Source of the DNA: Craspedostauros australis
Lineage: Eukaryota > Bacillariophyta > Bacillariophyceae > Mastogloiales > Achnanthaceae
Direction: 5' to 3'
Length of the DNA: 64,000 nt
Assembly: GCA_026770025.1 (NCBI GenBank)
Contig: JAMXDE010000012.1
Location: 806,001 to 870,000, forward strand
This document shows, one piece after another, positions 34,670-46,030 of this stretch. Within the stretch, counting starts at the first letter, position 1. Each line of letters begins with the position of its first letter. The position numbers and the translations under genes were made by a program. The notes beneath the pieces are model-generated. The model had not been told where the DNA came from and did no database searches. It saw only the letters and a list, made by a program, of their open reading frames with translations.

Positions 34670-37600
34670 TCATGACTCTGACTTGATGTGCGCTTGCGGG
34701 ATCGACGGGGCTGGATTCCACGGCGGCAATGACGATGATGGTGGAATGGCAGAAGGCACCGGAGTCCCATTTGGTGGTCCCAGCGGCAAGGTTGGTTGCG
34801 TCTGTTCGTGTCGTGTGGTGTCGAATTGATCGATCAATGTCGAGCAAGTGTGTATCAAGTTACCACCACGAAATGAGGCAGGGCGATACAGAGGAAATGT
34901 AACGACGGATGCAAGGACCATGTAATGAATGCGGTGATCATGTTGGATTTGCAGTCATTATTCCATCGCCGAGGAGCACGATTTTTTGTTGTGTACGTAC
35001 GCAAAGGGTTGGATGTTAGCGAGGTGGTTGTCGCCGAGTGGTGCCAATTCTCAACATCGATCTTAACCAGGTTGGATCAACGAAGTGGTCGCAATGCAAT
35101 CTTGCCGCATTAAAAACTGACAGTGGTATTTACCAACCGTGTATGGCCTGGCAGCTGATCGTCGCGCCTTTCTCGAAACGACCAGGAAGAATGCGCTGCA
35201 TGCCACCCTACGAACTCACCTCGTCTGTTGGAACGGCGAGTACAGCCGATTGGATAGGTATATGATCGACCGGACACTTTGGTCCACAAGACTGCGACTG
35301 CAATGCAGGATTGAGGCATTTCTCGTGGAACATGTGACCGCACGGTCTCAACTGGGTGTTCACGTTCGTCTGATGACACAGGGCGCATTTGGTCGCTGTT
35401 GGGACCTGAACCTTTGGATTTGACGCAGACTTGTCGGCCTTCGTATTCGCTGGCAATATCTTTACCATTGTCGTTGGCGCTGGCATGGGCTGACCTGATC
35501 GCGAGACCTGACCCTGTTGGTTGTTGGACATTTGTTCGTTTCTGTTATGCGATGGTGCTGCCGGTGCATTCGCTGCTGCTGCAGTGAAATTCATTGTTTG
35601 CTGTTGCTGTTGCTGCTGTTGCTGCATATCATGTCTCATGAACTCTCGCGACAATGACCTTTGGATTTTCGGCGGGAGGACCAGGTCTGTCAGCTTCTCT
35701 GAACTTCGGCTAACGGCCAGTAGACCTCTAGCAGCCATCGTGGCCTCATGCGATCGCTTCAAGCCGTTGGAAGGTCCCGACTTCATCCCAGCGCTCGATG
35801 GGAGGAATGAGGGTGGCGCGGGTTCTCCAAGCCCGGTGCCATTCAACCGTGCTCCGACATCCTGCCGCGGAGACGTGGCGGGAGGCCCTTCGTCTTCCAG
35901 CGATAACCCCACATCGTTGTCCTCCTCCCGCTTCATCCATCTGAGGATTCCACCTCCGGCCCCACCGCTGTCGCCGCCGCCAGCTCCCCCTGTCATGCCT
36001 CCGGACAGCTGCAGAGAAGATGAACCCAGGCCACTGCCAAGCGATGCCATGTTGTTCGATGATGCCGACCCGTCAAAGAGGACCTCCAAGAAGGCATAAG
36101 AATCTGCTTTCCCCATCGATTCTTGGCTCTTGACCTGTGCAAGGTTTCCCACCCGATTGACCGGTCCCTGGCTGGCCAGGTCGACACCGCTTAGACTGGT
36201 GATGCTCTTGACGCCAGGCATTGTCCCCAAATTGTTGAGCGAAGATATGCTGGAGAAGTGTGGCCACGAGTTGAGAGTTGGGACCGGGACCAGGCGACTT
36301 TGCGAAGGGCTCTTGACTGGTTGCATCGATGAGGGATCGTGCTTGAGCTGACCTGGCTGGTGCTGCTGGCCGAATGCCTGCTTTCCGCCATCGGAGGGCC
36401 CCAGTGCTCCTCCCGTTGGTATCTTGGAAGAGGATTGCTGCTGCTGTTGTGCGTTCTCTGGATCTACGGCATCGGACAACGGCCCTCGACCGGCCTGGGT
36501 TCCTCCGAACAATGATGATTGTGGTGGATGATGGTCGCGTCGCGCACGTTTGGCGGCAGCCTCCCGGACGAGGTCCTGATCTCTCGCGAAGAGCTCCATG
36601 AGGACAGCGTGGCTGTCCGTCTTACTCATGGTTTGCTGGCCTTGTGAAGGCATCGCGTGCATGGCCATGATGGTGGCGCCGGCCTGTACGTCTGGCTGCT
36701 GTTGCCCCGAGCGGCCTTGCTGTGCCAAGTTTGGTTGCAAAGTCGACTGGTCTGATGACATCTGCCCTTGCATCTGGTGCGGCTGAGTTTGCGGTTGTGG
36801 TCGCAACTGGGCTTGTGGTGGCTGCTGGTGATTGTAGTATCCCGGGTTGTCTGGATTTCCTGGGGCAGGGGCGACTGCTTGTGGTTGCTGATGCTGTTGT
36901 TGATGCTGCTGTGGCTGGTGTTGGACAAAGGAATGGCTGCCAAATGCGTTCATCTGTGGCACCGACACGCCATCGCAGTCAGTCAATAAGCCGATCGATC
37001 ACAAGCGGAGGTAACCAGTTGCGCATCACGAGAACAGCGTCGGCAGTGATTGGATGAGATACAATGCGTAACGAGCGACTGTGAGTCAGCATGTTCATGT
37101 CGCAAACATCATATTGCGTGGGCTTGCTGGGCAATGAAACAGCCCAAGACGAAATAGAACACCACATGGCACCTCATGGCACCACACGGTACACAAACGG
37201 AGACGATCACAGGAGGCAAAAGCGAACTTCGGAGCGAGTACCGGTAGTAGCGGTGCCACAGTTGTTCGATGCGCAATGAAGGGTGAAGAATCAGCGCGCT
37301 GAATAGAAATGACTCACCTCCTGATGCTGTTGCGTGGCGCCTGCCTGCTGGATTGCCTGCTGGTAGTTGACCCGCATCTGTTCCTGGTTCTGTTGGAAGT
37401 CGGTTGGTTGTCCAGGTTGCTGGTGTTGCGGGGCGATGGCCCCGTGCATGGCTGGGACCATGAGACCCGGCACGATGCCAGGCAAGGCGACCCCGCCACC
37501 GCCTGCACCCGTGGCTTGGAGCTTCCCCTGCTCGATCTGCTTCTTGAGCATTGGCTTCCATATTCGGCGTCTGGCATTGGTGAACCAGTTCTTGAGCTGC

Positions 37601-37803
37601 TTTTTGTCGATGCCCGTCTTCTGCATGAGCATGGCCTGGTCTTGCGGGGTTGGGTAGGGATGTGTGAAGTGCTCAGGCGAGAGCAGCCATGCCTTGAGAG
37701 TTGCGACTGCTCCTGCCGGAAGCTCTCTCCTTGACTTGTTCCTGCCGTTGGCGCCCTTGACTGGCGCTTCCTCCGGATCTTCATCTGATCCTGGCTCGCC
37801 CAT
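34670..37803 (-). CDS. TALE homeodomain protein with a C-terminal RING-like zinc finger
   Basis: Three exons on the minus strand, 37803-37318, 36953-35220 and 34801-34670, all phase 0; about 783 residues. Introns are 364 and 418 bases with GTGAGT donors. Exon 3 was chosen because the exon 2 frame runs into GTGAGT and a stop, while an in-phase acceptor opens a proline-rich tail ending IKSES. The start is the ATG at 37803; the frame continues further upstream only with non-ATG codons. The homeodomain (about 22-85) has the TALE three-residue loop (HPYP) and WFTNARRRIW. Glutamine-rich and low-complexity sequence follows. A zinc finger at about 683-730 has CxxC, CGHMFHEKC and CGPKCPVD; the last metal pair is not a standard RING CPxC. 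Two copies of a KxDSxAxLxxLF motif lie between. It is probably a nuclear transcription factor; the exon 3 and RING calls are inference. Confidence 0.8.
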
Positions 37804-40451
37804 GGTTTTGAGAACGTGCTTGTATTCGTATTCGCACGGGGCTAGTAGTGGCTGTGTGGTAACAATACCAATGCTGACACTGCGAGCAATGCAGGTGGTG
37901 TCGGATGGATGGGCTGGATTGGATGAGCCGTGTTGCAGAGATGCTCGACGCAGAAGACACAGATGAAGAGTGAGAGACTGCACGAGCAATGCGCTCTCAA
38001 TGGACCAACGCTGTGGTTGCCGTTCGTGCTGGATGCCTTGCACTTGGGGGAGTACGCTGACTTGAACCCAATGCGCTGCTTGTATTGCGTGCGCTGCCGG
38101 TATTGATGATGTTGGCAGTGTCGATGGTATGGCTGGTGCGGATTACCCTCGTGAGTCTGCGCTTTCGTTCTGATCGCTGCTGATGTTCGCGCGCGAGAAG
38201 AGTGCCCGAGCCAACAGGCGATGTCCCAAGCTGTTACAAGCTGTCACAAGCCGTTCCAAGCTGTCTCACTCCTGAACCTCTGTGTGTAGCTCGTAGTCTC
38301 GAGGATGGAATTGGCTTTCCGAATGACAGAGGCAAAGACTGGAAGCTCAGGCTGATGGCAAAGTCACAGGTCCGCAAAGCTGCCGAAAGTTGCTCAAAGT
38401 TGCTCAAAGGCGCTGCGAATTCGTGCACAAGGATGATGCTCAGTGCGGCCGTTGAACAGCGTCTCTGGAAGCGCTTGGCTTGGCTTTGGTTTGTGTGGTG
38501 TGGCGTGCTGCTGTCTTGCGTTGAGTCCGAGTCTGACTCTGGGATGGAGGCTGATGTGAGGTGATGTGTTCGGACAGTTGGGAGCCTTGGTTGCGTTCCC
38601 TCCAAACAGGAATCTGTTGTTGATGCTTGTGCTGTTGTTGTTGCTGATACTCGTGCTGATGCTTTTGATGCACTTGCGACTTCTACTCGTGTTGCAGCTA
38701 CAATTATAGCTATTGCTGAGGTGGTTACGGATGTTGCGGATGTTGCGGATGCTGATGTCGTTCTTCCTCTTCGTCTCTTGTTCTTCGTCTCTTGTTCGTC
38801 TTCCGTCTTCCCTTGCCCCTCTTGGCTTGCTCTTACTCTGTCCACACCGCTCTTGTCTCTCGCTCGACACTCACCACTCACCACTCACCACTCACGCTCT
38901 CTCTCTCTGTGATCTGGTTTGGCTGCTTTTTTTGTTCTCCCAGGTGTCAGCAAAAAGGAGAGAAAGGAGGCAACCGCTGACGGATTGATGAAGTCTCCGT
39001 GCTGCTTTCGCAGCAATTTCACGTGTCGCGCCGTTTTTCCCACACAAAACGGCGCGCGCAAGAGAGGTGCCGCTCCTTGATGCCTGCGACATGATACGTT
39101 GACACCCTGCGACGCGGCTGGCCCACCCAAACCCACAACCAACCAACCAAAACATCAAAATGCTCCTATTTCTTGACACCGGTGTTCGGTACAACGTCAC
39201 ATCGGCGGCGCATGTGTCCATTCATTCCGAAAAGCCATTCCCACGACCACGTACCGGGAATAACTTATCCGGGATTGGACCAAGTCGTGAACCAAGAGTT
39301 AATCGTGAACTATCAGCTTCCACAACCAGCGACACAAAGCAACACACACAAAACACAAGAACACGCAGAGGCACAAGAGGAAGAAAGCCACACAACGAAA
39401 CCGAAAACGAAAATCGTGGGAGAAACATGCCGTCGGAGTGGTCGGTCTATGGGACGGACACACGGGCAACTGCTGCTCGGAAGGAACGCTTTCGTCCCAG
39501 CAATGATGCATGAGCTCTCTCCAGAGAACACAAATGACGCTTGTTCCTGTTCCTGTGCCTCCATCTGCCCTTATGCCTGTTCCTGCTGATGCTCATGTTG
39601 TCATCACCGCGTTCACATTTTGGTTTCAGCTGATCTCTTGCTGTGCTCTTTTCTTCTGTGCCCAACTCTCGACCTATGATAGGTGTACGCGTACAGCAGC
39701 GATACTTGTAATAGCCTGTTTCGTGGTTCTTGTCGCAGTATTGACAGAGTAGTAGAACACTGTTGCACCATACAGCGTGCTCCAGTCTAGCATTGCATGG
39801 TGTAATTCTATTGCTGCTTGTCGTTGGTGCAGTGTTTGATTTGTTTCAGTTTAAAATTTGAAAAATAAGTCCCTGCAGGGGGAGCACTTCGTCCATGGTG
39901 TGTCCGCATTCCGAGTATGTATGTGTGGAACGGTGCAGCATGTTGCAAGGAGGGTGGGTACGGATATGCAGCCACATCTTCCTCACCCGTTCATGTAATT
40001 GCTCGCAGTAGCATTCTGTACCGTCCCATCGTGTTTCGCTTGATTGCCTGTCGTTTCATTGATCACGCTGTTCAAAAATTTGTCGACGGATGCAAACCAA
40101 ACGAAGGTATGGTGGGCACACAAAATTGGCGCAAGCTGCCATCTTCGACTTGGCGTTACATTCGCACCAGGTCGTTGCCGTTGCTGTAGAGTGCCTGTTC
40201 TCGTAACTGCTGCTAGCAGTGGCAATGGAACACTGGCCAATGCACGCGTTCGTTCCTTCATCCATGCATTCGACAACTCGTGCACCAACATCCACACTCA
40301 CACCCACATCCACCCGTGCCTTCAATCATGTACTCGTACTCGTACTCTTACTCGGTAGGTACGTATGCATCCATGAAACCTCCTCCATTTGAAGAGGGTG
40401 AGAGATCACGAAGGCAAATCCACCCACCGACTGATCATGCGTCTTCGTTGA
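37804..40451. other. 2.65-kb region upstream of the TALE gene and downstream of the Mei2-like gene
   Basis: The left part is the TALE promoter and leader and is T/G-rich on the plus strand, that is A/C-rich on the coding strand. It includes a 10-base tandem repeat near 38221 and TGTTG-rich sequence near 38610-38660. The right part should be the Mei2-like 3' UTR. Frames of up to 216 codons look like low-complexity by-products. No gene supported. Confidence 0.5.
38221..38264. repeat. 10-base tandem repeat, about four units
   Basis: Units of the form CTGTYACAAG follow one another with small changes. The site is about 420 bases upstream of the TALE ATG. Confidence 0.8.
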
Positions 40452-43400
40452 TTACGACTTCTTGCTGTTGTTGTTGCTGTGGTTGGAATGCGAGTGGGAA
40501 GGACCGTTATGATGGTGATGGTTGTGACCACCGCCACCATTGCCGTGCTTGCCAGAGGAGGAGGAAGAGGTGTTCTGGGAGAAGGGAAGGCGCATTCCCT
40601 TGTCGGGGCCGTTGCTGACGAACACTAGCGGTTTGTACTCCTCGTCCTTCTCCATCAGAGCAGAATTCTCAAAACGCTTCAACATGGCGGCCTTGCCTTG
40701 GATGCGAGCGTACGTGATGTCGCAGATCTTGTCGCTGTTGAAGGTACGCCAGTGCTTGCCAAAATAACGTTTGTGGAAGTGCAGGATGTCGGTGTAGTTG
40801 ACGAAGTTGATGAAGGCGTAGCCGCGATTGCAGCGGTTCTTGAAGTCGATGGGCAGGTAGAAGAAGTCGATGACGCCTGGCCCGTGGCCATTCTCCTTGA
40901 ATTCCGACAGCAGCATCTTCTGGGTGTACTTGTTGGGGATGTTGCGCACCATCAACGACGTGCGGGTGTCATGTCCCGCCTCCACCATCTCGAGGTCCAG
41001 GGTCAGGTTGCGCTTGTCTTTTTCGTCCGTTGCGGATGCTGCCAGCGTGCTCATGCCAGTGCTGTGGGCACCGACGCTGCGATTGTCTCCGTGGCTGTAT
41101 TTCGAGCTGTGGGAGTTGCCACCGATGGATTTGTCATCTGAATGGTGATGCGAATCGCGCGAGTAACCTCCACGGCCGCCACCGCCACCGTACGAACGAT
41201 GGTTGTGACCGTGATGGCCATCCGGGTAGGGTGGGGAGATGGATCGGCGGTTGCGATCATGGTGGTGGCTGTGGTAGTTCGACGAACCGCCGTTGTGATT
41301 GTTGCCACCGCGGTATTGGTTGAGGCCACTGCCATGGCTTCCGTGCATGTCGCTCATCCCAGATCCGCCGTGCTGGTACTGGGAAGAGTTGTGGTACTGA
41401 TGGGACTGGGGATGGTTGTTTGGGTATTGCTGGTGCATGTGGTTGGGCGCGTGATGGTTGTGACCGTAATTATTGCGATTGTTGCGATTGTTGTGATGCG
41501 GTGACACTCCGCCACCACCACCGCCGCCGCCGTGATTCATGTAATCGTTTCCACCGCGATGACCACCACCGCTGCCGCCACCGCCATTGCCACCGTACGG
41601 GTAGTGGTTGCCGTTTTCACGCCCGTAGGGTGCTCCATTTCTGTCCATGTGTCCGTAGTTGTAGCCTCTATCAGACCGCATTCCGAGGTGTGAGTCATGT
41701 GGCAGGTGGTTGTTGTCGTGACCATTGTAACCGTTGTCGTAGCCGTAGTCGTTACGTCCGTTGTGCATCAAGTTGCGGTTGTACTGCCGATCGTGAGGGC
41801 CGTACGATGTGTTGGATCCTCCCATTCCATTGTCATGCATCCCGAACGATCCTCGCGATCCATGCTTGTTGCCATGACCGCCGTACATCATGTGTGCGTT
41901 GTTGCTGTTTCCGCCGCCGCCGTTCGCACCTTGCTGGTGATGAGGGAGCTGGTGGTGAGAATCCGACCTGCCCCCGTGACCAAGTCCCATCCCGGATGAA
42001 GACTCCCGACGCCACCTTCCGATGAGGGCCAGGAGCTCCCTACCTCGCTTGCGATCGGATGGATTGCGAGGCCCGTACTCCACCATGACGTTCGGTCCCC
42101 AAGGTTGGGAACTCTCCAGTTCCAGCACTGCCTGCTTGGCATCTTGGACATCATGGTATTCCACGACGTACGACGAACCGCTGTACATTCCGCCGTGGCT
42201 CTTGAGGGAGCGCACCTTGCCGTACATCGAGAGCATCTGCAGCAGATGATCGATCTCAATGCTGGATGGAATATCTGTCAGGATGACCAAGCTTTCATCG
42301 AATTGGGATGACGAATTGAGAGGCACGCAGTAGCTGACCTCGATCTTTTGATTTCCGTTGCTGTTGGCGTTGCCGCTGGGTGGGTACTGCTGCTGCTGCT
42401 GTTGTTGCAGGTATGGTTGCAGATCCCTCGCTGCCGTCTGAGCCGACCGCATGTCATAGTAGCCGACGAAGTAGACGCCCTTGTCGGAAAAGTCGGCCCG
42501 GAAGGTTTCGATGCTTCCATATCGTTCGCACTGGAGGCGCACTTCTGTTGGTGATGGAAGGAACGCGCGGATGATGGCCAGCATGCGGCTGGATTCTTGA
42601 TGCCTCGAATCCCACGTAAATTGCCGCAAAGCATTTTCCGCCGCCTGCGAACTAGCTGACTGTGCTGCCGATGACAGCGAAGTTCCACCGTTGTTGCCAG
42701 CGGCTGCGGCTTCGATGCCAACGCCATTCCCCTTCGCATGCTTGCCGTCACCGTTTGCTGGCGGTGCTTCGTTGGACCAAAGAGATTGCATTCCGCGCTC
42801 GAGCTCGATTTGGCGGCCATCGTTGCGGAAGGCAGCGGCATTGCTGTTGAGGAGACCACCCAGGTTGGCCGTGCCATTTGTGCCTGCACCTGCGCCAGGA
42901 ACACCACCATTCGCAACGGCGTGATTGTTGTTGCTGCTGTTGTTGTGAGCAGCCGAAGCAGATTCGGATGGTTCCATTACGACGACGCCCAGATCCTTGG
43001 TCGCTGACAGCCTCGATTGGTCGCGAGGGGCATGAAAGTTGGGGTTAGAGCCGTGCTGTGGGAACTGCTGGTTCTGGCCGTAGGTTTGCAGATGGCTCTG
43101 ATGGTTTTGTTTGAAATGGTTGAGCGCGTTGGTCGATCCGGAGCGGTGGGTCGTCGCCGCCAGACCACCAGCTTGGAACGTGTGCTCGAGAGCATCGTCG
43201 GAAAATGCTTTGGTCAGACCTGTTGTTGCCTTCATACCAGGTGAAGCAGCACCTGCACCGGAAGGCCGGGCGCCGTATGCGGCAGCGTTGGCGAGGTTGG
43301 TGTTGTCATCAAAAATGGTGCTGCCACGCAATCCCCCCGCCGCAGCGGAGGAGGCAGCATTGGGTGTGGCGGCGTCGCTGAGATTGAGAGAAGCGAGGAT

Positions 43401-43982
43401 GGAGTCGGCCTCGGAGGATGAAAAGCCAGGCGCGGCGGAGGCGTTGGATGAGGCGGTGAAGGCATCGCCAGGGTTTGGCGCGTTTCCGAGGATGCGGGAT
43501 CCTGCATGACGCATCATGCGTGAGTAGCTGAGGTCCTGGTCTGCCGTTCCGACTCCGGGTTGCCCCGGGGCTCCCTTCGCAAAAGCATCAACAAGCACTT
43601 GGCCCTCCGCGGATTGACGCTTGATCTCGAGGCTCGATCTGGTGGAGATGTCCATGGATTCTGCCAAACCGGTGCCCAAGGCCGCTGCGAGGTTGCTGAA
43701 ACTGTTGGAGCGCTCGTTCCTTGGACCTCCTCTGGCCTTGTCGTTTCCGGCGGAATCGGTTGAGTTCGCTGCTTTTGTTGCTGCTGCTGCTTCATTAGGT
43801 TGCAGTTTGTGATGTTTTTGTTGCTGATCCTCCTGGGTCATGAATCCTGGTGGTGGGGGTCCCCATCCTGGAGAATCCGCTCCTTGGTTTCCAACACCTA
43901 CGCCGCCGTTGGCCATCGGTCTGGCAGCGCCTTGTCCTGTGGCGCCGCCACCAGCTGCTGTTGCTGTTCTCGGTGCAGACAT
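40452..43982 (-). CDS. Mei2-like RNA-binding protein
   Basis: A single exon of 1,176 codons, ATG at 43982. Mei2-like proteins bind RNA through a characteristic C-terminal RRM and act in meiosis or differentiation in fungi and plants. Here the Mei2-type RRM (about 1005-1105) is clear: TSLMVRNIPNKYTQKMLL, DFFYLPIDFKNRCNRGYAFINF and the Y/F-rich HWRTFNSDKICDITYARIQGK end. Two weaker RRMs precede it: one at about 470-545 (GSIETFRADFSDKGVYFVGYYDMRSA) and one at about 560-640 (YGKVRSLKSHG, SSYVVEYHD). The arrangement of two upstream RRMs plus the C-terminal one matches the family. The linker from about 640 to 985 is rich in glycine, asparagine and histidine, a prion-like composition that may support condensates. 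The N-terminal 450 residues are low in complexity. The extreme C-terminus is His/Asn/Ser rich. Confidence 0.93.
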   Translation of the reverse strand: MSAPRTATAAGGGATGQGAARPMANGGVGVGNQGADSPGWGPPPPGFMTQEDQQQKHHKLQPNEAAAATKAANSTDSAGNDKARGGPRNERSNSFSNLAAALGTGLAESMDISTRSSLEIKRQSAEGQVLVDAFAKGAPGQPGVGTADQDLSYSRMMRHAGSRILGNAPNPGDAFTASSNASAAPGFSSSEADSILASLNLSDAATPNAASSAAAGGLRGSTIFDDNTNLANAAAYGARPSGAGAASPGMKATTGLTKAFSDDALEHTFQAGGLAATTHRSGSTNALNHFKQNHQSHLQTYGQNQQFPQHGSNPNFHAPRDQSRLSATKDLGVVVMEPSESASAAHNNSSNNNHAVANGGVPGAGAGTNGTANLGGLLNSNAAAFRNDGRQIELERGMQSLWSNEAPPANGDGKHAKGNGVGIEAAAAGNNGGTSLSSAAQSASSQAAENALRQFTWDSRHQESSRMLAIIRAFLPSPTEVRLQCERYGSIETFRADFSDKGVYFVGYYDMRSAQTAARDLQPYLQQQQQQQYPPSGNANSNGNQKIEVSYCVPLNSSSQFDESLVILTDIPSSIEIDHLLQMLSMYGKVRSLKSHGGMYSGSSYVVEYHDVQDAKQAVLELESSQPWGPNVMVEYGPRNPSDRKRGRELLALIGRWRRESSSGMGLGHGGRSDSHHQLPHHQQGANGGGGNSNNAHMMYGGHGNKHGSRGSFGMHDNGMGGSNTSYGPHDRQYNRNLMHNGRNDYGYDNGYNGHDNNHLPHDSHLGMRSDRGYNYGHMDRNGAPYGRENGNHYPYGGNGGGGSGGGHRGGNDYMNHGGGGGGGGVSPHHNNRNNRNNYGHNHHAPNHMHQQYPNNHPQSHQYHNSSQYQHGGSGMSDMHGSHGSGLNQYRGGNNHNGGSSNYHSHHHDRNRRSISPPYPDGHHGHNHRSYGGGGGRGGYSRDSHHHSDDKSIGGNSHSSKYSHGDNRSVGAHSTGMSTLAASATDEKDKRNLTLDLEMVEAGHDTRTSLMVRNIPNKYTQKMLLSEFKENGHGPGVIDFFYLPIDFKNRCNRGYAFINFVNYTDILHFHKRYFGKHWRTFNSDKICDITYARIQGKAAMLKRFENSALMEKDEEYKPLVFVSNGPDKGMRLPFSQNTSSSSSGKHGNGGGGHNHHHHNGPSHSHSNHSNNNSKKS

Positions 43983-46030
43983 CGCCTTTCACGCTCAGCA
44001 ACACTTGTGTCTGTATGCTCCTGAGTGGTGGAGGTTCTCAAAAGTCTTCTGCTGATTGCGCTCTCTGTTTCCGTGAGTTATGTCTGGGGACGATACTCTG
44101 GATGAACGACAAGTCAGATCCTAATGCAGTGGTGATGTGTGGGTCAGAGCGAATGGCTTTGTCGGACTTCCTGGTGCGCAAGATTGGTCGCAGTGGTGTG
44201 TGCACTTGTATAGTAGAATACAATCCAATATGTTCTCCGCTGTATAATCTACTGACAATCAAGGACTTGTTCCATCCAAGAGGGCCACCTTCGTGTGCTT
44301 GCTGCGGCTGTCTACGAGCTGCGAGCTACGAGTATGGTGTGCGCAGTGTGGTTCCTTGCTGTCTCGGGTTCTGATCTTTCCTTCTTCCTCCGTTCCGTTG
44401 TGGTCTGCGGTTGGCTCTCCGCTGATCTTGCTCCTGCTTCTGCGTCTATCGGAGTGAGTGGTCTGCTTGTGCTGAGCGGGTGGTATGGATGGTCTGGGAT
44501 GGTATGGCACACCTGTGCAGGCAATATCTGCTCCTCTAATCTATATCTGTGTGGAAAGAGTATGGTGGTATTGCGCACTGCGTGTTCTAATGGAAGACAG
44601 TCGTGTTGGTACGGCAGCAGCGTCTGTGCTCTCCACAGGGAGAGAGAGAGAGAGAGAGATGTATCGACAGGACAGACCAATGGGAGCTGGTGCGGGGGCG
44701 CCAACCGTCTCAGCTCGGAATCTGCTTGCTCGAAGGCGCAAAGAGGATTGCGATCACACAACTATCGAACAGGGTCGTCCCTCTTGGTTGCTTGGATGAT
44801 GATGCCGTGACTGCTGTTGCTCCCACAACGCTTCGCTGGGGCAGAGAGTAGAGTGGAGTAGTAGTATTCTGCGTACACGAGCTCCACTGCCCTGGCGTGG
44901 ATGATTGTGATGTTGAATGTGTTGCTTCAGTGTTGTTGCGCAGTCTTGCCAGACATGAACAAAGACCGCAATCCTCCGTCTCTGTTTTCCTCACTTGTGG
45001 TCCTCTCCCACAAACCGCAAGGGAAGAGAGCGGAACAAACAAGCCCCTTTCCTCTCCTTGCCTCCGTGGCAAAAGCGCTTGTTGCTGATCGCGCGATAAT
45101 TTCGTGTTGTTCGTGTTGTCGTGAGGCAGGTGCGTGAAATGCGTGATGGCGTGCAGCGAGGCTCCCACGAGTAGCAGACAGCGCAGCATCATCACTGACA
45201 GTACGCGTACGATTCGTCCACGTAGCCTCGTACGACTATGTGTCATGTCCTGCTCGTAGACACGCGCTGGTTCGTTCACCACAACGCATTCAATTTCGCC
45301 GTCTTGCCCTTTCCCTCCCTTTTCGCAAGGTGACAAGAGGCAGAACTGCACAACAAGGCACAAATGTGGGGTTCTCGTCTGTCCATCTGCCCTTGATTCA
45401 ACACAACAATCAGCAGCAATCGACGCGGTTCCCAAACTGGCTCCGGCATCACGAAAACATCAACGACGATGATTGGCCCAAACTGATGTCTCCACCAGGT
45501 CAGTCCGGTACTGAGATATATGACGCTGTCACGATGTTCGGAGAAACTGTTTTCGCGCGACTGATGGAGATGATCTTGTTGCACCAACAGAGCCACTCGA
45601 TTCCAATGTTGATCCAATGATTCAAACTGGTGCCGTTCGATCCAGTCGATTGATGCTCCCGCCAAGCCAATCACGATCCCAGTCCCTCTCCCCACAAGCA
45701 CAAGCGCAAACAGGCACAACAACCACAATTCCAACAACACAACGCTCTTTCTGTTGGCGCCAAAAGCATCAAACAGGCCTGTCCAACAGGCAAGGTCGCT
45801 GCCACAGCTCGTACATACAATACAATACGAGCGTAATAGAATAGAACAAAACAACACATAATAATCGTACCATCCTCGGAGTCGTACACAGAACATCGCA
45901 AGTCGCCAAGTCGCCAAGTCGACAAGTCACCAAGGAATGCGGTTGACACCCTGAGCACGTTGGACCAAGCATCAGGTGACCATTTGCTGCAATCAGAGAC
46001 CGCAAAGAAGCAAGCATCGCAGCAAACAAA
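43983..46030. promoter_or_regulatory. divergent upstream region of Mei2-like and RPC34 genes
   Basis: A 2.05-kb region between divergent genes with both promoters and leaders. The half next to the Mei2-like gene is T/G-rich on the plus strand and the half next to RPC34 is A/C-rich on the plus strand, so each coding strand is A/C-rich in its own leader. A GA dinucleotide run is at 44640-44659. No gene supported. Confidence 0.55.
44640..44659. repeat. GA dinucleotide microsatellite
   Basis: About ten GA units in the divergent region upstream of the Mei2-like gene. Confidence 0.9.

Noticed and set aside
38234-38884. Minus-strand 216-codon frame upstream of the TALE gene
   Set aside because: Low-complexity Ser/Ala/Thr sequence across a tandem repeat and a TGTTG-rich stretch; better explained as leader.
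44710-45435. Minus-strand 241-codon frame upstream of the Mei2-like gene
   Set aside because: No family resemblance; it includes both halves of a divergent leader region with opposite composition.
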